A DNA stretch of 12,962 nt from FLUQ01 sp031548325 (GCA_031548325.1 JAVBRE010000094.1:1-12962), one strand, 5' to 3'. Shown: positions 1-8,359, numbered from the stretch's first letter. Translations and numbers: made by a program. Notes: generated from the letters alone by a model not told the origin.

Positions 1-8
1 CCCCCGCC

Positions 9-1274
9 TCAGAACAACGACAACTGCACCGGCCCCCCGGCCGGGGGCTTTTTTTCCGTCAAAACCTTGCGCACATAAGCCGGCCCGGCTTCCTGAATGG
101 TGAAAGCCGGTTCCGCCGCCGCAGCGGGCCCGGCAATGAAGTAACTGGCCCGCTTCATGACCACGCCGATCTTTTTCAGGTGTTCGGGCGTCAGCTTGCG
201 AAAACGGCGGGCGGCCACAATGGCCTGGGCCGACTTCACACCCACGCCCGGTATGCGCAAGATCTCGGCGTATGCCGCCCGGTTCACGTCCAGGGGAAAA
301 AACTGCGGATGGCGCAGAGCCCAGGCCAGTTTGGGGTCTATCTCCAGATCCAGATCCGGCTGTTCGTCGCAGAGAATCTCTTCCGCGTCGAACTGATAGA
401 AGCGCATCAACCAGTCGGCCTGATACAGACGGTTCTCGCGGACAAGGGGCGCCTGGCGCAGGGCGGGCAGGCGGCTGTCATAGGCGTTCACGGGCACGAA
501 ACCGGAATAGTAGACCCGTTTCAGCCCCGGCCCATGGTACAGCAGCGACGAAAGCCGCAAAATCTCGCGGTCGCGCTCGTCGGAAGCCCCGATGATCATC
601 TGGGTGCTCTGTCCCGCCGGGGCGAAGGCCGGGGTATGGCGAAACCTGCGCCGGTCCTCGCGGTTTTCCAGAAGTTCTTGCTGGATGTGGCGCATCGGCA
701 GGTACACGCTCTGGTGGTCCTTGTCCGGGGCCAGAAACTTCAGGTTGCGCTCGGAAGGAATCTCGATGTTCACGCTCAGCCTGTCCGCCAGCATGCAGGC
801 TCGGCGCACCAGTTCGCGGCTTGCGCCGGGAATGCTCTTCATGTGGACATAGCCGTTGAAGCGGTATCGCCCGCGCAGGATGGAGAGCGCCCGGACCATC
901 TGCTCCATGGTGTGGTCCGGATTTTTGATCACGCCGGAACTGAGAAAAAGCCCCTCTATGTAGTTGCGACGATAGAATTCAATGGTCAGATTCGCCAATT
1001 CTTCGGCTGTCAGGGCCGCCCTGGGAATGTCGTTGCCGGTCCGGTTGACGCAGTAGGCGCAGTCGTAAATACAATGGTTGGTCAGCAGAATCTTCAACAG
1101 CGAAATGCAACGGCCGTCGTTGGCGAAAGAATGGCAGATGCCCCAGCCCACGGCGTTGCCGACGCCACCCGAGGCGCTGCCTCCGCGCCGACCCGTGCCG
1201 CTGGACGCGCAGGACACGTCGTATTTGGCCGATTCCGCGAGAATGGTCAGTTTGCGCAACAGGGCTTCAGTCAT
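9..1274 (-). CDS. Putative DNA modification/repair radical SAM protein with helix-hairpin-helix
   Basis: Seen: a 421-residue protein with the radical SAM cluster motif CIYDCAYC (C68, C72, C75), which would bind a [4Fe-4S] cluster and S-adenosylmethionine. The N-terminal block contains KYDVSC and GICHSF followed by DGRCISLLKILLTN. A helix-hairpin-helix (IPGVGVKSAQAI, about residues 341-352) suits sequence-independent DNA binding. The protein ends in QLSLF. Known: this architecture matches the family named putative DNA modification/repair radical SAM protein, usually encoded beside a uracil-DNA-glycosylase-like partner. Inferred: that partner would lie just past the left edge, because the stop is at 9-11. 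Start: an upstream ATG at 1289 lies 2 bp from a palindrome and has no ribosome site. The ATG at 1274 has AGGA seven bases upstream and is preferred. The reaction and substrate are unknown. Family call is confident. Confidence 0.88.
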   Translation of the reverse strand: MTEALLRKLTILAESAKYDVSCASSGTGRRGGSASGGVGNAVGWGICHSFANDGRCISLLKILLTNHCIYDCAYCVNRTGNDIPRAALTAEELANLTIEFYRRNYIEGLFLSSGVIKNPDHTMEQMVRALSILRGRYRFNGYVHMKSIPGASRELVRRACMLADRLSVNIEIPSERNLKFLAPDKDHQSVYLPMRHIQQELLENREDRRRFRHTPAFAPAGQSTQMIIGASDERDREILRLSSLLYHGPGLKRVYYSGFVPVNAYDSRLPALRQAPLVRENRLYQADWLMRFYQFDAEEILCDEQPDLDLEIDPKLAWALRHPQFFPLDVNRAAYAEILRIPGVGVKSAQAIVAARRFRKLTPEHLKKIGVVMKRASYFIAGPAAAAEPAFTIQEAGPAYVRKVLTEKKPPAGGPVQLSLF

Positions 1275-1291
1275 GGCAGCATCCTGCATAA

Positions 1292-1317
1292 TTATTGTTT
1301 ATATATATAAACAATAA
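1292..1317. promoter_or_regulatory. Perfect 26-bp AT-rich palindrome in divergent promoter region
   Basis: The half-site TTATTGTTTATAT is followed directly by its exact reverse complement, with no spacer and no mismatch. It lies between the radical SAM gene (minus) and the glycosyltransferase gene (plus), so it is placed to act as a shared operator or bidirectional promoter core. The TTGTTT/AAACAA ends recall redox-regulator half-sites such as those of Rex, but the spacing is 2 bp longer than the usual 18-bp Rex site, so the regulator is not assigned. No clean -35/-10 pair can be named on either strand. Confidence 0.6.
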
Positions 1318-1408
1318 CAGTTGCCCCAAAAACATGCAAGAGATACGTGTCACCAACCCGCCTACCCCCGCACAGGATTGTGCGTGGACCGCGCGTCATC
1401 TGGTAGAC

Positions 1409-2527
1409 ATGACGCCTCTTTTCTGCTTTGCTGCGCCCATGACCATCCTGCTTCTGGATCTGGGCAAAGAACTGCGCGGCGGACAGCGCCAGGTTCTGTA
1501 TCTGGCTCTTGCTTTGCGCGACTCACCGGATTTTACTCCGCTCATCGCCGCGCCGGAACATTCGCCCCTTCTGCGGCAGGCGGCGGAACAGGGCATTGAA
1601 AGCATCGCCCTGCCCCCTGCCCGCTGGCAGGAGCCGCTGGCCCTGTGGAAACTGCTGCGCCTTGCCCGCACGCTGCCCCGGCCGCTCTGCATCCACACCC
1701 AGGACGCCCGCGCGGCCTCCCTGGGAGCCATGCTGGCCCGCCTCGCGCCCGGCGCGCTGCTGCTGCACACCCGGCGGGTCTCCTACCCGGTCAGTCCCGG
1801 CTGGAGGGGAGCCAAATACCGCCAGGCACACCACATCGCCGCCGTTTCGGCGGAAACGGCCGGCGTGCTGATTGCCGGCGGCGTCACGCCGGAACGGATC
1901 CGGGTCATCCATTCCGGCATTGACCCCGGCCGCTATGCGCCCGCTCAACCTCACGACGGCCCCTATGCGTTCGTGATCGTGGGCGCGCTGACGGAACAGA
2001 AGGGGCACGCAACCCTGTTGCGGGCCGCCGCCCTGCTGGCAAAAGAAGAATTGCCGCCCTGGCGCGTCCGCATCGTGGGGGCAGGTCCGCTGGAAACAAG
2101 CCTGCGCGCCCTGGCCGCGGACCTGGGCCTGGACGGCCTGGTCGAATTTTGCGGCAGACAGGACAGCGCGGCCGTTTTGCCCCTGTGTGACGCCGTGGTG
2201 GTGCCCTCGGTGGGCGGCGAAGGCAGTAGCGCGACCATCAAGGAAGCCTGGGCCGTAGGCCTGCCCTTGATCTGCTCCGACCTGGCCTCCAACCTGGAAC
2301 TGGCTACGCCGGACAAGGACGCCCTGGTTTTCGCGAACAAGGATGCGCAAGGCCTGGCCCGCGACATGGCGACTTTGCTGCGGCGGCCCGATGTCGGCGC
2401 GGCGCTTCGCCTCGAGGGAAGTCAGACCCTGCGCGGATTCACACATACCCGCATGGCCGAGGCGTATATGGAACTTTACAAACAACTAGCGTCAAATTGC
2501 AAAAATAAGAGGGCTTATTTTTGCTGA
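1409..2527 (+). CDS. Glycosyltransferase, GT-B fold (group 1 / GT4-like)
   Basis: Seen: about 372 residues. The N-terminal Rossmann strand ILLLDLGKELRGGQRQV carries a Gly-rich turn. The C-terminal half has FVIVGALTEQKGHATLL, then RIVGAGPLE, then the nucleotide-sugar motif E-x7-E (E271 and E279, in EGSSATIKEAW), followed by GLPLICSDLASNLEL. Known: this order is typical of retaining GT-B glycosyltransferases that move a sugar from a nucleotide donor to lipopolysaccharide or other surface glycans at the inner membrane face. No transmembrane segment is obvious. The start is uncertain: the frame is open from 1295, but no good ribosome site precedes any ATG. 1409 is chosen; 1439 (MTILLLDL) fits family alignments equally well. 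The acceptor sugar cannot be told. It stands alone, transcribed away from the radical SAM gene. Confidence 0.85.
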   Translation: MTPLFCFAAPMTILLLDLGKELRGGQRQVLYLALALRDSPDFTPLIAAPEHSPLLRQAAEQGIESIALPPARWQEPLALWKLLRLARTLPRPLCIHTQDARAASLGAMLARLAPGALLLHTRRVSYPVSPGWRGAKYRQAHHIAAVSAETAGVLIAGGVTPERIRVIHSGIDPGRYAPAQPHDGPYAFVIVGALTEQKGHATLLRAAALLAKEELPPWRVRIVGAGPLETSLRALAADLGLDGLVEFCGRQDSAAVLPLCDAVVVPSVGGEGSSATIKEAWAVGLPLICSDLASNLELATPDKDALVFANKDAQGLARDMATLLRRPDVGAALRLEGSQTLRGFTHTRMAEAYMELYKQLASNCKNKRAYFC

Positions 2528-2537
2528 GATCACTACG

Positions 2538-2554
2538 CGAAAACGTCGTTTTCG
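2538..2554. repeat. Hairpin (7-bp stem, 3-base loop)
   Basis: CGAAAAC at 2538-2544 pairs perfectly with GTTTTCG at 2548-2554 around a GTC loop, 10 bases after the glycosyltransferase stop. It is the first of three consecutive hairpins in this gap. It has no T-run and is probably not a terminator by itself. Confidence 0.5.
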
Positions 2555-2561
2555 GCTTGCT

Positions 2562-2577
2562 CCGCCGCCTGCGGCGG
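2562..2577. repeat. GC-rich hairpin (6-bp stem)
   Basis: CCGCCG at 2562-2567 pairs with CGGCGG at 2572-2577 around the loop CCTG. It sits between the two AT-rich hairpins of the gap. This is the strongest stem of the three by GC content, and only three bases separate it from the next stem and its T-tract. Confidence 0.45.
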
Positions 2578-2580
2578 CGC

Positions 2581-2599
2581 AAAATCCTGACGGATTTTT
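2581..2599 (+). terminator. Putative rho-independent terminator of the glycosyltransferase gene
   Basis: AAAATCC at 2581-2587 pairs with GGATTTT at 2592-2598 around the loop TGAC. The stem runs into a TTTTT tract, and a T-rich stretch follows. With the GC-rich stem just upstream, this is a credible end for the glycosyltransferase transcript before the amidase gene. The stem itself is AT-rich, so its strength is uncertain. Confidence 0.5.
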
Positions 2600-2682
2600 G
2601 TGTTTACTTTTGCAAGCAAACACTGGGCCATCTTGCCGAATAAACAACTTTATTTTTCGCATACTTGTACCGAGGTACCGCC

Positions 2683-4071
2683 ATGAAAACCCGCTGCCCC
2701 GCCCTGCCCACCGTATCCGGCTATGAAGACGCCTGCGCGCTGGGCCACGCTTTTGCCCGCGGCGAAGCCGACCCCGTGGCCGTGGCCGAAGCCTGCCTGG
2801 CCCGGGCCAAAGCCGGCGACGCCGTCTTTATTTCCCTGACCGAAAAACGCGCCCTGGCCGAAGCGGGCGCGTCCAAAGCCCGCCATGCCGCGAACTGCGC
2901 CCTCAGCCCTTTTGACGGCGTGCCTGTCGGCTGGAAAGACATGTATCACGTGGCCGGCAGCGTCACCACCGGCGGTTCCGAACTGTACCGCCACAATCCG
3001 CCGGAAGCGAAAGACGGCCCCCTGGTCACCCTGACGGCCGGGGCCGGCATGGTCTGCATCGGCAAGCTGAACACCTCCGAATTCGCCTATTCCGGCGTAG
3101 GCTACAACCCGCACTACGGCACCCCCGTGAACCCGCACAGCAAAGCCGGGCAGCCGTTGATTCCCGGCGGGTCCTCGTCCGGGTCCGGCGTGGCCGTAGC
3201 CGCGGGCATTTTGCCCATCGCCATGGGCTCGGACACGGGCGGTTCCATCCGTATTCCCGCGGCGCTCAACGGCGTTACCGGGTTCAAACCCACCAGCGGC
3301 TGGTACAGCACGGCAGGCATGCTCAATTTGTCGCGCACCCTGGACACCACCGGTCCCCTGGCCCGCAGCGCGCGCGATCTCGCGGTCATGGACCGCATTC
3401 TCCGGGGCTGCCCCTGCGACACCCCGCCGGTTACGCCGGATATTCGCGGCCGGCGTTTTGTCGTGGACGAGGACATCGTCAACGATGCACGCGTGCAGCA
3501 AAGCGTGCGCGACAACTTCGACGCCGCAGTGAACCGGCTGGAAAAGGCCGGGGCCGTGATCATCCGCCGCCGGGTGGAACCTTTTCACGAGGCGCTGAAG
3601 CTGGTCGCCCAGGGCTGGCTGCTGGGGCCTGAGTTTCTGGTGGAACTGGACCATATTCTCAACGACGAGGCAAAGGCCGCCCTGCTTGACCCGCGCGTGC
3701 GCAAACGGGCGGAAGCCGCCCGGGGCATGCCGGCCACGACCCTGGTCCGCGCCTATTGGGGTCGCAAAAGCCTGACCGAGGCCATGCGCCGCGACCTGGA
3801 CGGCGACGCGCTGCTCAGCCCCGCGGTGGAGCACGTGGCGCCGCCTCTGCGGGATCTGGAAGAAGATATGGATGTCTTTTTCCGCCATGTCACGTCGACC
3901 GTCCGGCTGACGGCGCCGGGCAACGTGATGGACATGCCGGGCGTGGCCCTGCCCACGGGCGTGGACGATAACGGCGCGCCGACGGGCCTGCTGCTGTCCA
4001 TGGCCAAGGGCCTTGACGCGGAAACGCTGCGCCTCGCCCTGGCGGCGGAAGAATTCGTCACTCGGGGCTGA
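2683..4071 (+). CDS. Amidase, amidase-signature family
   Basis: Seen: 462 residues with the full catalytic Ser-cisSer-Lys set. K85 is in GWKDMYHVAG, S164 opens the run in GGSSSGSGVAVAAG, and the nucleophile S188 is in SDTGGSIRIPAA. The 24-residue spacing from S164 to S188 equals that in characterised family members. Known: these enzymes hydrolyse carboxamides through an acyl-serine intermediate and act in the cytoplasm; GatA, fatty-acid amide hydrolase and malonamidase belong here. Start: an in-frame TTG exists at 2665, but the ATG at 2683 has GAGGT about seven bases upstream. The ribosome site lies inside a small inverted repeat (GTACC-GA-GGTAC, 2667-2678). No GatB/GatC partner is adjacent and the gene ends against a convergent one, so a solitary catabolic amidase is likelier than a tRNA amidotransferase subunit. 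The substrate is unknown. Confidence 0.9.
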   Translation: MKTRCPALPTVSGYEDACALGHAFARGEADPVAVAEACLARAKAGDAVFISLTEKRALAEAGASKARHAANCALSPFDGVPVGWKDMYHVAGSVTTGGSELYRHNPPEAKDGPLVTLTAGAGMVCIGKLNTSEFAYSGVGYNPHYGTPVNPHSKAGQPLIPGGSSSGSGVAVAAGILPIAMGSDTGGSIRIPAALNGVTGFKPTSGWYSTAGMLNLSRTLDTTGPLARSARDLAVMDRILRGCPCDTPPVTPDIRGRRFVVDEDIVNDARVQQSVRDNFDAAVNRLEKAGAVIIRRRVEPFHEALKLVAQGWLLGPEFLVELDHILNDEAKAALLDPRVRKRAEAARGMPATTLVRAYWGRKSLTEAMRRDLDGDALLSPAVEHVAPPLRDLEEDMDVFFRHVTSTVRLTAPGNVMDMPGVALPTGVDDNGAPTGLLLSMAKGLDAETLRLALAAEEFVTRG

Positions 4072-4096
4072 AAAACCAAAGGGGCCTGTCCCCGGC

Positions 4097-7000
4097 TTAT
4101 TTCGCGGCCGACATCATCAACTTGATGCGGTTGATCTGGTTGGCTTCGCTGGCGCCGGGATCGTAGTCCAAAGCCATGATGTTGGCGTCGGGATAACGAC
4201 TCTTGAGTTCCTTGAGCAACCCTTTGCCCGTGATGTGGTTGGGCAGGCAACCGAAAGGCTGCATGCACAGAATGTTGTGCACGCCCGATTCCAGCAGTTT
4301 GACCATTTCCGCCGCCAGCAGCCAGCCTTCGCCGGTCTGGTGCCCCAGAGAGATCAGGCCCTTGGTTTTTTTGCGCAACTCGGAAAAACGCATGGGCGAG
4401 GTGAAGCGCTTGCTGCGCGAAAAACCCCAGCGCATGGCCCAGCGGGTGAACTCAATGAAAAAGATGCCCGTCAGGCCGGAAAGGTAGGCCCCCCAGGAAC
4501 CCGTGAGATATTTGTAGTTGAACACGTGGTCATAGAAGGAATAGAGCGCGAAATCCATGAGGTCCGTGACCACGGCCTCGCCGCCTTCGGCTTCCACCAC
4601 CCCGGCGGCCTTGTTGTTGGCGTCGGGATGGTATTTCAACAAAATTTCCCCCACCAGCCCCACGCGGGGTTTGCGCTCTTCGGTGGTCAGCGGCAGTTTG
4701 TCGAAAGCCCTGATCATGCCTATCATGGCCAGGTCGAAACGAAAGATATTGCCCGAAGCGATGGCTTTTTTACCCTTTTCGCTCCACTCCCGGCCAAGGG
4801 CCGCCGCGCTGCCCGGCGTTTTTTCATAGGGCGTGACCCGGTGCAGCACGCGCATAAGCGCGTCGCCGAACTGCCCGGCCATCACCGCCCGGCGCAGCAG
4901 TCTGCCGGTCAGCCTGAAGCCCGGCCCCTTGGCGTCCGCGCTGGTATTGAAAGTGATGATCGGAATATGCTCCAAACCGCAGTCCACCAGGGCTTTGCGC
5001 AGCAGTGCCGCATAATTGGTGGCGCGGCAGCCGCCGCCCGTCTGCGAGATCAAAAGCGCGATGCTGTTCTGGTCGAAACGCCCGCTGCGGATGGCCTGCA
5101 AAAGCTGCCCTACGACCACGATGGCCGGAAAGCAGGCGTCGTTGTTCACGTGGCGCAGGCCCAGGTCAATGGCGGCCCTGTCCACGGTGGGCAGTTGCAC
5201 GGCTTTGTAGCCGTCGGCGGCGAACACGGTTTCCAGAAACTGAAAGTGGACAGGCGACATCTGGGGAATGAGAATGGTGTGCGTGTCGCGCATCTCGGGG
5301 GTAAAGGGAGGCGGCGCCTGATACACGGGGGCGATTGCCGGATCGGCTTGCCTGCCCTTGCGTTCGCGCATGGCCGCCAGCAATGAGCGGATGCGGATGC
5401 GGGCCGGGCCCAGATTGGCCCCCTCGTCGATTTTGATTTGGGCGTACAATCGGCCTTTCAGAGTGACTATTTCTTCCAGCTGATCGGAGGTGATGGCGTC
5501 AATGCCGCAGCCGAAGGACACAAGCTGGAGAATGGCCAGATTTTCCGTATCGGCAACGTAGGCCCCCGCGCGGTACAACCGGGAATGGTAGGTCCACTGG
5601 TCCACCACCCGCAGGGGGCCGGGGTCGGGCATCAGGTGGGCCACGGAATCTTCCGGCAGAACGGCCATGCCGCAGGAAACGATCAATTCCGCGATGCCGT
5701 GGTGCACGCCGGGGTCCACATGGTAAGGATGCCCGGCCAGCACGATGCCGAAACCGCCCGATTTTTCGAGATCCGTCAGCACCTTTTCACCGGCACGGCG
5801 CATGTCTTCCTTGAACTTTTCCATGGCGCAGAAGCCGGCTTCCACGGCCTTTTCCAGTTCGGACAGGGGAAGGCCGGAAAAAAGCGGAATATCCCGCAGC
5901 CGTTTGGCCAGAATTTTTTTATCCAGGGGCAGGAACTGGTGAATGAGGGTCGTCCCGTTTTCTTTCAGGGCGCTGATGTTCTTGGCCAGCAGTTCCGGAT
6001 AGCCTATAACCACGGGACAGTTGTACGTGTTGGCCTGGCCGGCGAAATCCCGCTGTTCGAAGGGCAGGCAGGGAAAGAAAATATGATCCACGCCCTGCTC
6101 GATCAGGTCCAGCACGTGGCCGTGGGCAAGTTTTGCGGGATAGCAGACCGTCTGCGACGGGATAGTCTCGTAACCCTTGAAAAAAAGTTCCTTGGACGAA
6201 GGGGACGAGAGCACCACCCGAAAACCCAGCGAGGTGAACAGGGTGAACCAGAGCGGATAGTTCTCATACAGGTTGAGCGTACGGGGAATGCCGATGCTGC
6301 CGCGCCGGGCCCGCTCTTTTGCCAGCGGCGTGTAAGGTTCGAAAAGCCGCCTGTATTTGTAGGCGTACAGGTTGGGGATGTCGCTGGCGGCCGTTTCCGC
6401 GCCCCGCTCGCAGCGGTTGCCGGAAATGAAGCGTCGCTTGCCGGGAAAAGCCGTGATTGTGAGCAGACAGCTGTTGGCGCAGTGGCGGCAGCGCGCGGCG
6501 CTGGTTTTCACGCAGAAGGCCGCCAGGGCCTCCCTATCGATAAGGCTGCTCTCTTCACGCGCCGGACCGCGCTCTTTGGCGATCAGCGCCGCGCCGAAAG
6601 CTCCCATCAGTCCCGCAATCTCCGGACGGGACACCTTGCGGTCCAGTTCCAGCTCCAACACGCGCAAGAGCGCGTCATTGGCGAATGCTCCGCCCTGGGC
6701 CACCACATGAGATCCCAGTTCGTCCATATTGGCGATCTTCATCACCTTGAAGCAGGCGTTGCGCACCACGGCGTACGAAAGCCCGGCCGCGATGTCGCCC
6801 ACCTCCGCCCCGTCCTTCTGAGCCTGCTTTACCTTGGAGTTCATGAACACCGTGCAGCGGGTGCCCAGATCCACGGGATTTTCCGCCCGCATGGCCTCTT
6901 CCACAAACTCGTGCAGAGGCATGCGCAACGAATCCGCAAAATTTTCAATAAAAGAACCGCATCCCGCGGAACAGGCTTCGTTCAATTGAATGCGGCTGAT

Positions 7001-8353
7001 GGCCCCGTCGCGGATGCGCATGCATTTGATGTCCTGACCGCCGATATCCAGAATGAAACTGACCTGCGGATCAAAAAAACGGGCGGCCGTAAAATGGGCC
7101 ACGGTTTCCACTTCGTCGATGTCCATGCCCAGACCGGCTGACAACAGAGCGCTGCCGTAGCCTGTGGCGCAGGCCGCCCGGATATGCAGATCCGGCCGCT
7201 TGCGGGCGTAGATTTCGGTCAGAACGGCCACGGACGCGCCCAGAGGATCGCCCTTGTTGGGGCCGTATGAGGAATAGAGCAGCCTGCCCGCGTCGTCGAT
7301 AAGCGCCGCCTTGATGGTGCTGGACCCGCTGTCAAAACCCAGCCAGGCGTTTCCGCTGCATTCTTCCAGAGGCAGGCGCACGATTCGCTCCACGGCGTGG
7401 CGGCCGTGAAACTCATCCCGCTCCGCCTCCGAACGAAACAGAGGGGGCAGGTTCTGGCTGCCCATGGTTCCGCGCGAACGTTCAAGCAAATCGGCCAGCC
7501 CCCCCAGACTGCCGTCTTCCGCGCGACGGAGGCGGGCATGCAAAGCCGCTCCCAGAGCCACAAAATATTCCGCGTGTTTTGGCAGAACCACTGCGGACGC
7601 GTCTTTCAGCGCGGCGGTGAAGCACTGGCGCAGGGAAGGCAGAAAAGCCAGCGGTCCGCCCAACAGAACGACCTTGCCCTTGATGGCGCGTCCCCTGGCC
7701 AGCCCGCTGATGGTCTGGTTGACCACGGCCTGCATGATGGAAGCCGCGATATCCTCGCGCGAACAGCCTTCGTTGAGCAGGGGCAGAATGTCCGTCTTGG
7801 CGAAAACCCCGCAGCGAGAGGCTATGGGATACACCGTCGTGTGCCTGAGGGCCATTTCGTCCAGGCCGGAGGCGTCGGTATGAATGAAGGAGGCCATCTG
7901 GTCGATGAAAGCCCCCGTGCCTCCGGCGCAGGTCTCGTTCATGCGCTGGTCGAGCCCCCCTGTCAGAAAGGTGAGCTTCGCGTCTTCGCCGCCCAGTTCG
8001 ACGACCACGTCCGCGTCGGGAATGTGTTCACGGATGGAAAGGCTCGAAGCCGCCACCTCCTGCACGAAGGGCAGCGAAAATTCCGAAGCCAGCGAGATGG
8101 ATCCGGACCCGGTTATGCTCATGCGCCAGGGCCGGAAGGGAAAACGCCCGGCGATATCGTGCAGAATGACGGCGGCGCTTTCGCGCACTTCCGAAAGGTG
8201 GCGCATGTAACGGCTGAAGACGACATCGCCCGCGGTATCCAGCACAACGGCCTTTACCGTGGTCGAGCCGATATCCAACCCGATGCTGAGTTCCGCGACA
8301 GCCGCGCCAACGGCGCTTGCGCCGCCGGATGCGCACGCGTCAAAAGAGACCAT
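4097..8353 (-). CDS. Giant acyl-CoA dehydratase activase-like Fe-S protein (two BadF/BcrA-type ATPase domains + DUF2229 + HgdB-like C-terminus)
   Basis: Seen: 1418 residues in three parts. (1) Tandem ASKHA ATPase repeats, about 22-275 and 336-592. Each has a phosphate loop (DIGSTT 27-32; DSGSST 341-346) and two cysteines 39 residues apart (C142/C181 and C461/C500). (2) A Cys-rich linker, C622-x2-C625-x3-C629 plus C648, leading into a DUF2229-like region (from about 687, IPRTLNLYENYP). (3) A C-terminal region resembling 2-hydroxyacyl-CoA dehydratase subunits, with possible cluster cysteines C1074, C1109, C1363 and C1369. Known: such ATPases drive ATP-dependent single-electron transfer to a radical dehydratase or double-cubane protein, and fused proteins of about 1400 residues occur widely in anaerobes with unknown substrates. 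No separate dehydratase, ferredoxin or CoA-transferase gene is adjacent. The ATG at 8353 is the only plausible start, bounded by an in-frame stop upstream, and lacks a ribosome site. No frameshift is seen. Confidence 0.92.
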   Translation of the reverse strand: MVSFDACASGGASAVGAAVAELSIGLDIGSTTVKAVVLDTAGDVVFSRYMRHLSEVRESAAVILHDIAGRFPFRPWRMSITGSGSISLASEFSLPFVQEVAASSLSIREHIPDADVVVELGGEDAKLTFLTGGLDQRMNETCAGGTGAFIDQMASFIHTDASGLDEMALRHTTVYPIASRCGVFAKTDILPLLNEGCSREDIAASIMQAVVNQTISGLARGRAIKGKVVLLGGPLAFLPSLRQCFTAALKDASAVVLPKHAEYFVALGAALHARLRRAEDGSLGGLADLLERSRGTMGSQNLPPLFRSEAERDEFHGRHAVERIVRLPLEECSGNAWLGFDSGSSTIKAALIDDAGRLLYSSYGPNKGDPLGASVAVLTEIYARKRPDLHIRAACATGYGSALLSAGLGMDIDEVETVAHFTAARFFDPQVSFILDIGGQDIKCMRIRDGAISRIQLNEACSAGCGSFIENFADSLRMPLHEFVEEAMRAENPVDLGTRCTVFMNSKVKQAQKDGAEVGDIAAGLSYAVVRNACFKVMKIANMDELGSHVVAQGGAFANDALLRVLELELDRKVSRPEIAGLMGAFGAALIAKERGPAREESSLIDREALAAFCVKTSAARCRHCANSCLLTITAFPGKRRFISGNRCERGAETAASDIPNLYAYKYRRLFEPYTPLAKERARRGSIGIPRTLNLYENYPLWFTLFTSLGFRVVLSSPSSKELFFKGYETIPSQTVCYPAKLAHGHVLDLIEQGVDHIFFPCLPFEQRDFAGQANTYNCPVVIGYPELLAKNISALKENGTTLIHQFLPLDKKILAKRLRDIPLFSGLPLSELEKAVEAGFCAMEKFKEDMRRAGEKVLTDLEKSGGFGIVLAGHPYHVDPGVHHGIAELIVSCGMAVLPEDSVAHLMPDPGPLRVVDQWTYHSRLYRAGAYVADTENLAILQLVSFGCGIDAITSDQLEEIVTLKGRLYAQIKIDEGANLGPARIRIRSLLAAMRERKGRQADPAIAPVYQAPPPFTPEMRDTHTILIPQMSPVHFQFLETVFAADGYKAVQLPTVDRAAIDLGLRHVNNDACFPAIVVVGQLLQAIRSGRFDQNSIALLISQTGGGCRATNYAALLRKALVDCGLEHIPIITFNTSADAKGPGFRLTGRLLRRAVMAGQFGDALMRVLHRVTPYEKTPGSAAALGREWSEKGKKAIASGNIFRFDLAMIGMIRAFDKLPLTTEERKPRVGLVGEILLKYHPDANNKAAGVVEAEGGEAVVTDLMDFALYSFYDHVFNYKYLTGSWGAYLSGLTGIFFIEFTRWAMRWGFSRSKRFTSPMRFSELRKKTKGLISLGHQTGEGWLLAAEMVKLLESGVHNILCMQPFGCLPNHITGKGLLKELKSRYPDANIMALDYDPGASEANQINRIKLMMSAAK

Positions 8354-8359
8354 GCGGCA

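Noticed and set aside
180..1310. Long plus-strand open frame opposite the radical SAM gene
   Set aside because: It mirrors a conserved gene in a GC-rich genome; no recognisable motifs and no ribosome site.
1295..1408. N-terminal extension of the glycosyltransferase from the first in-frame ATG (1295) or from 1334
   Set aside because: The first ATG is inside the palindrome, neither has a ribosome site, and the added residues have no resemblance to the GT-B fold, whose first strand starts after 1439.
2650..3888. Minus-strand open frame of 412 codons opposite the amidase
   Set aside because: Low-complexity Gly/Ala/His-rich translation, antisense to an enzyme with a complete catalytic triad.
4072..4096. 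GGGG-CCTGT-CCCC hairpin in the gap between the convergent amidase and activase genes
   Set aside because: Only a 4-bp stem and no T-run on either strand; not enough to call a terminator.
4013..7141. Two long plus-strand open frames (4013-5386 and 5438-7141) opposite the activase
   Set aside because: Shadow frames; the activase frame is intact with conserved cysteines and nucleotide-binding loops throughout.
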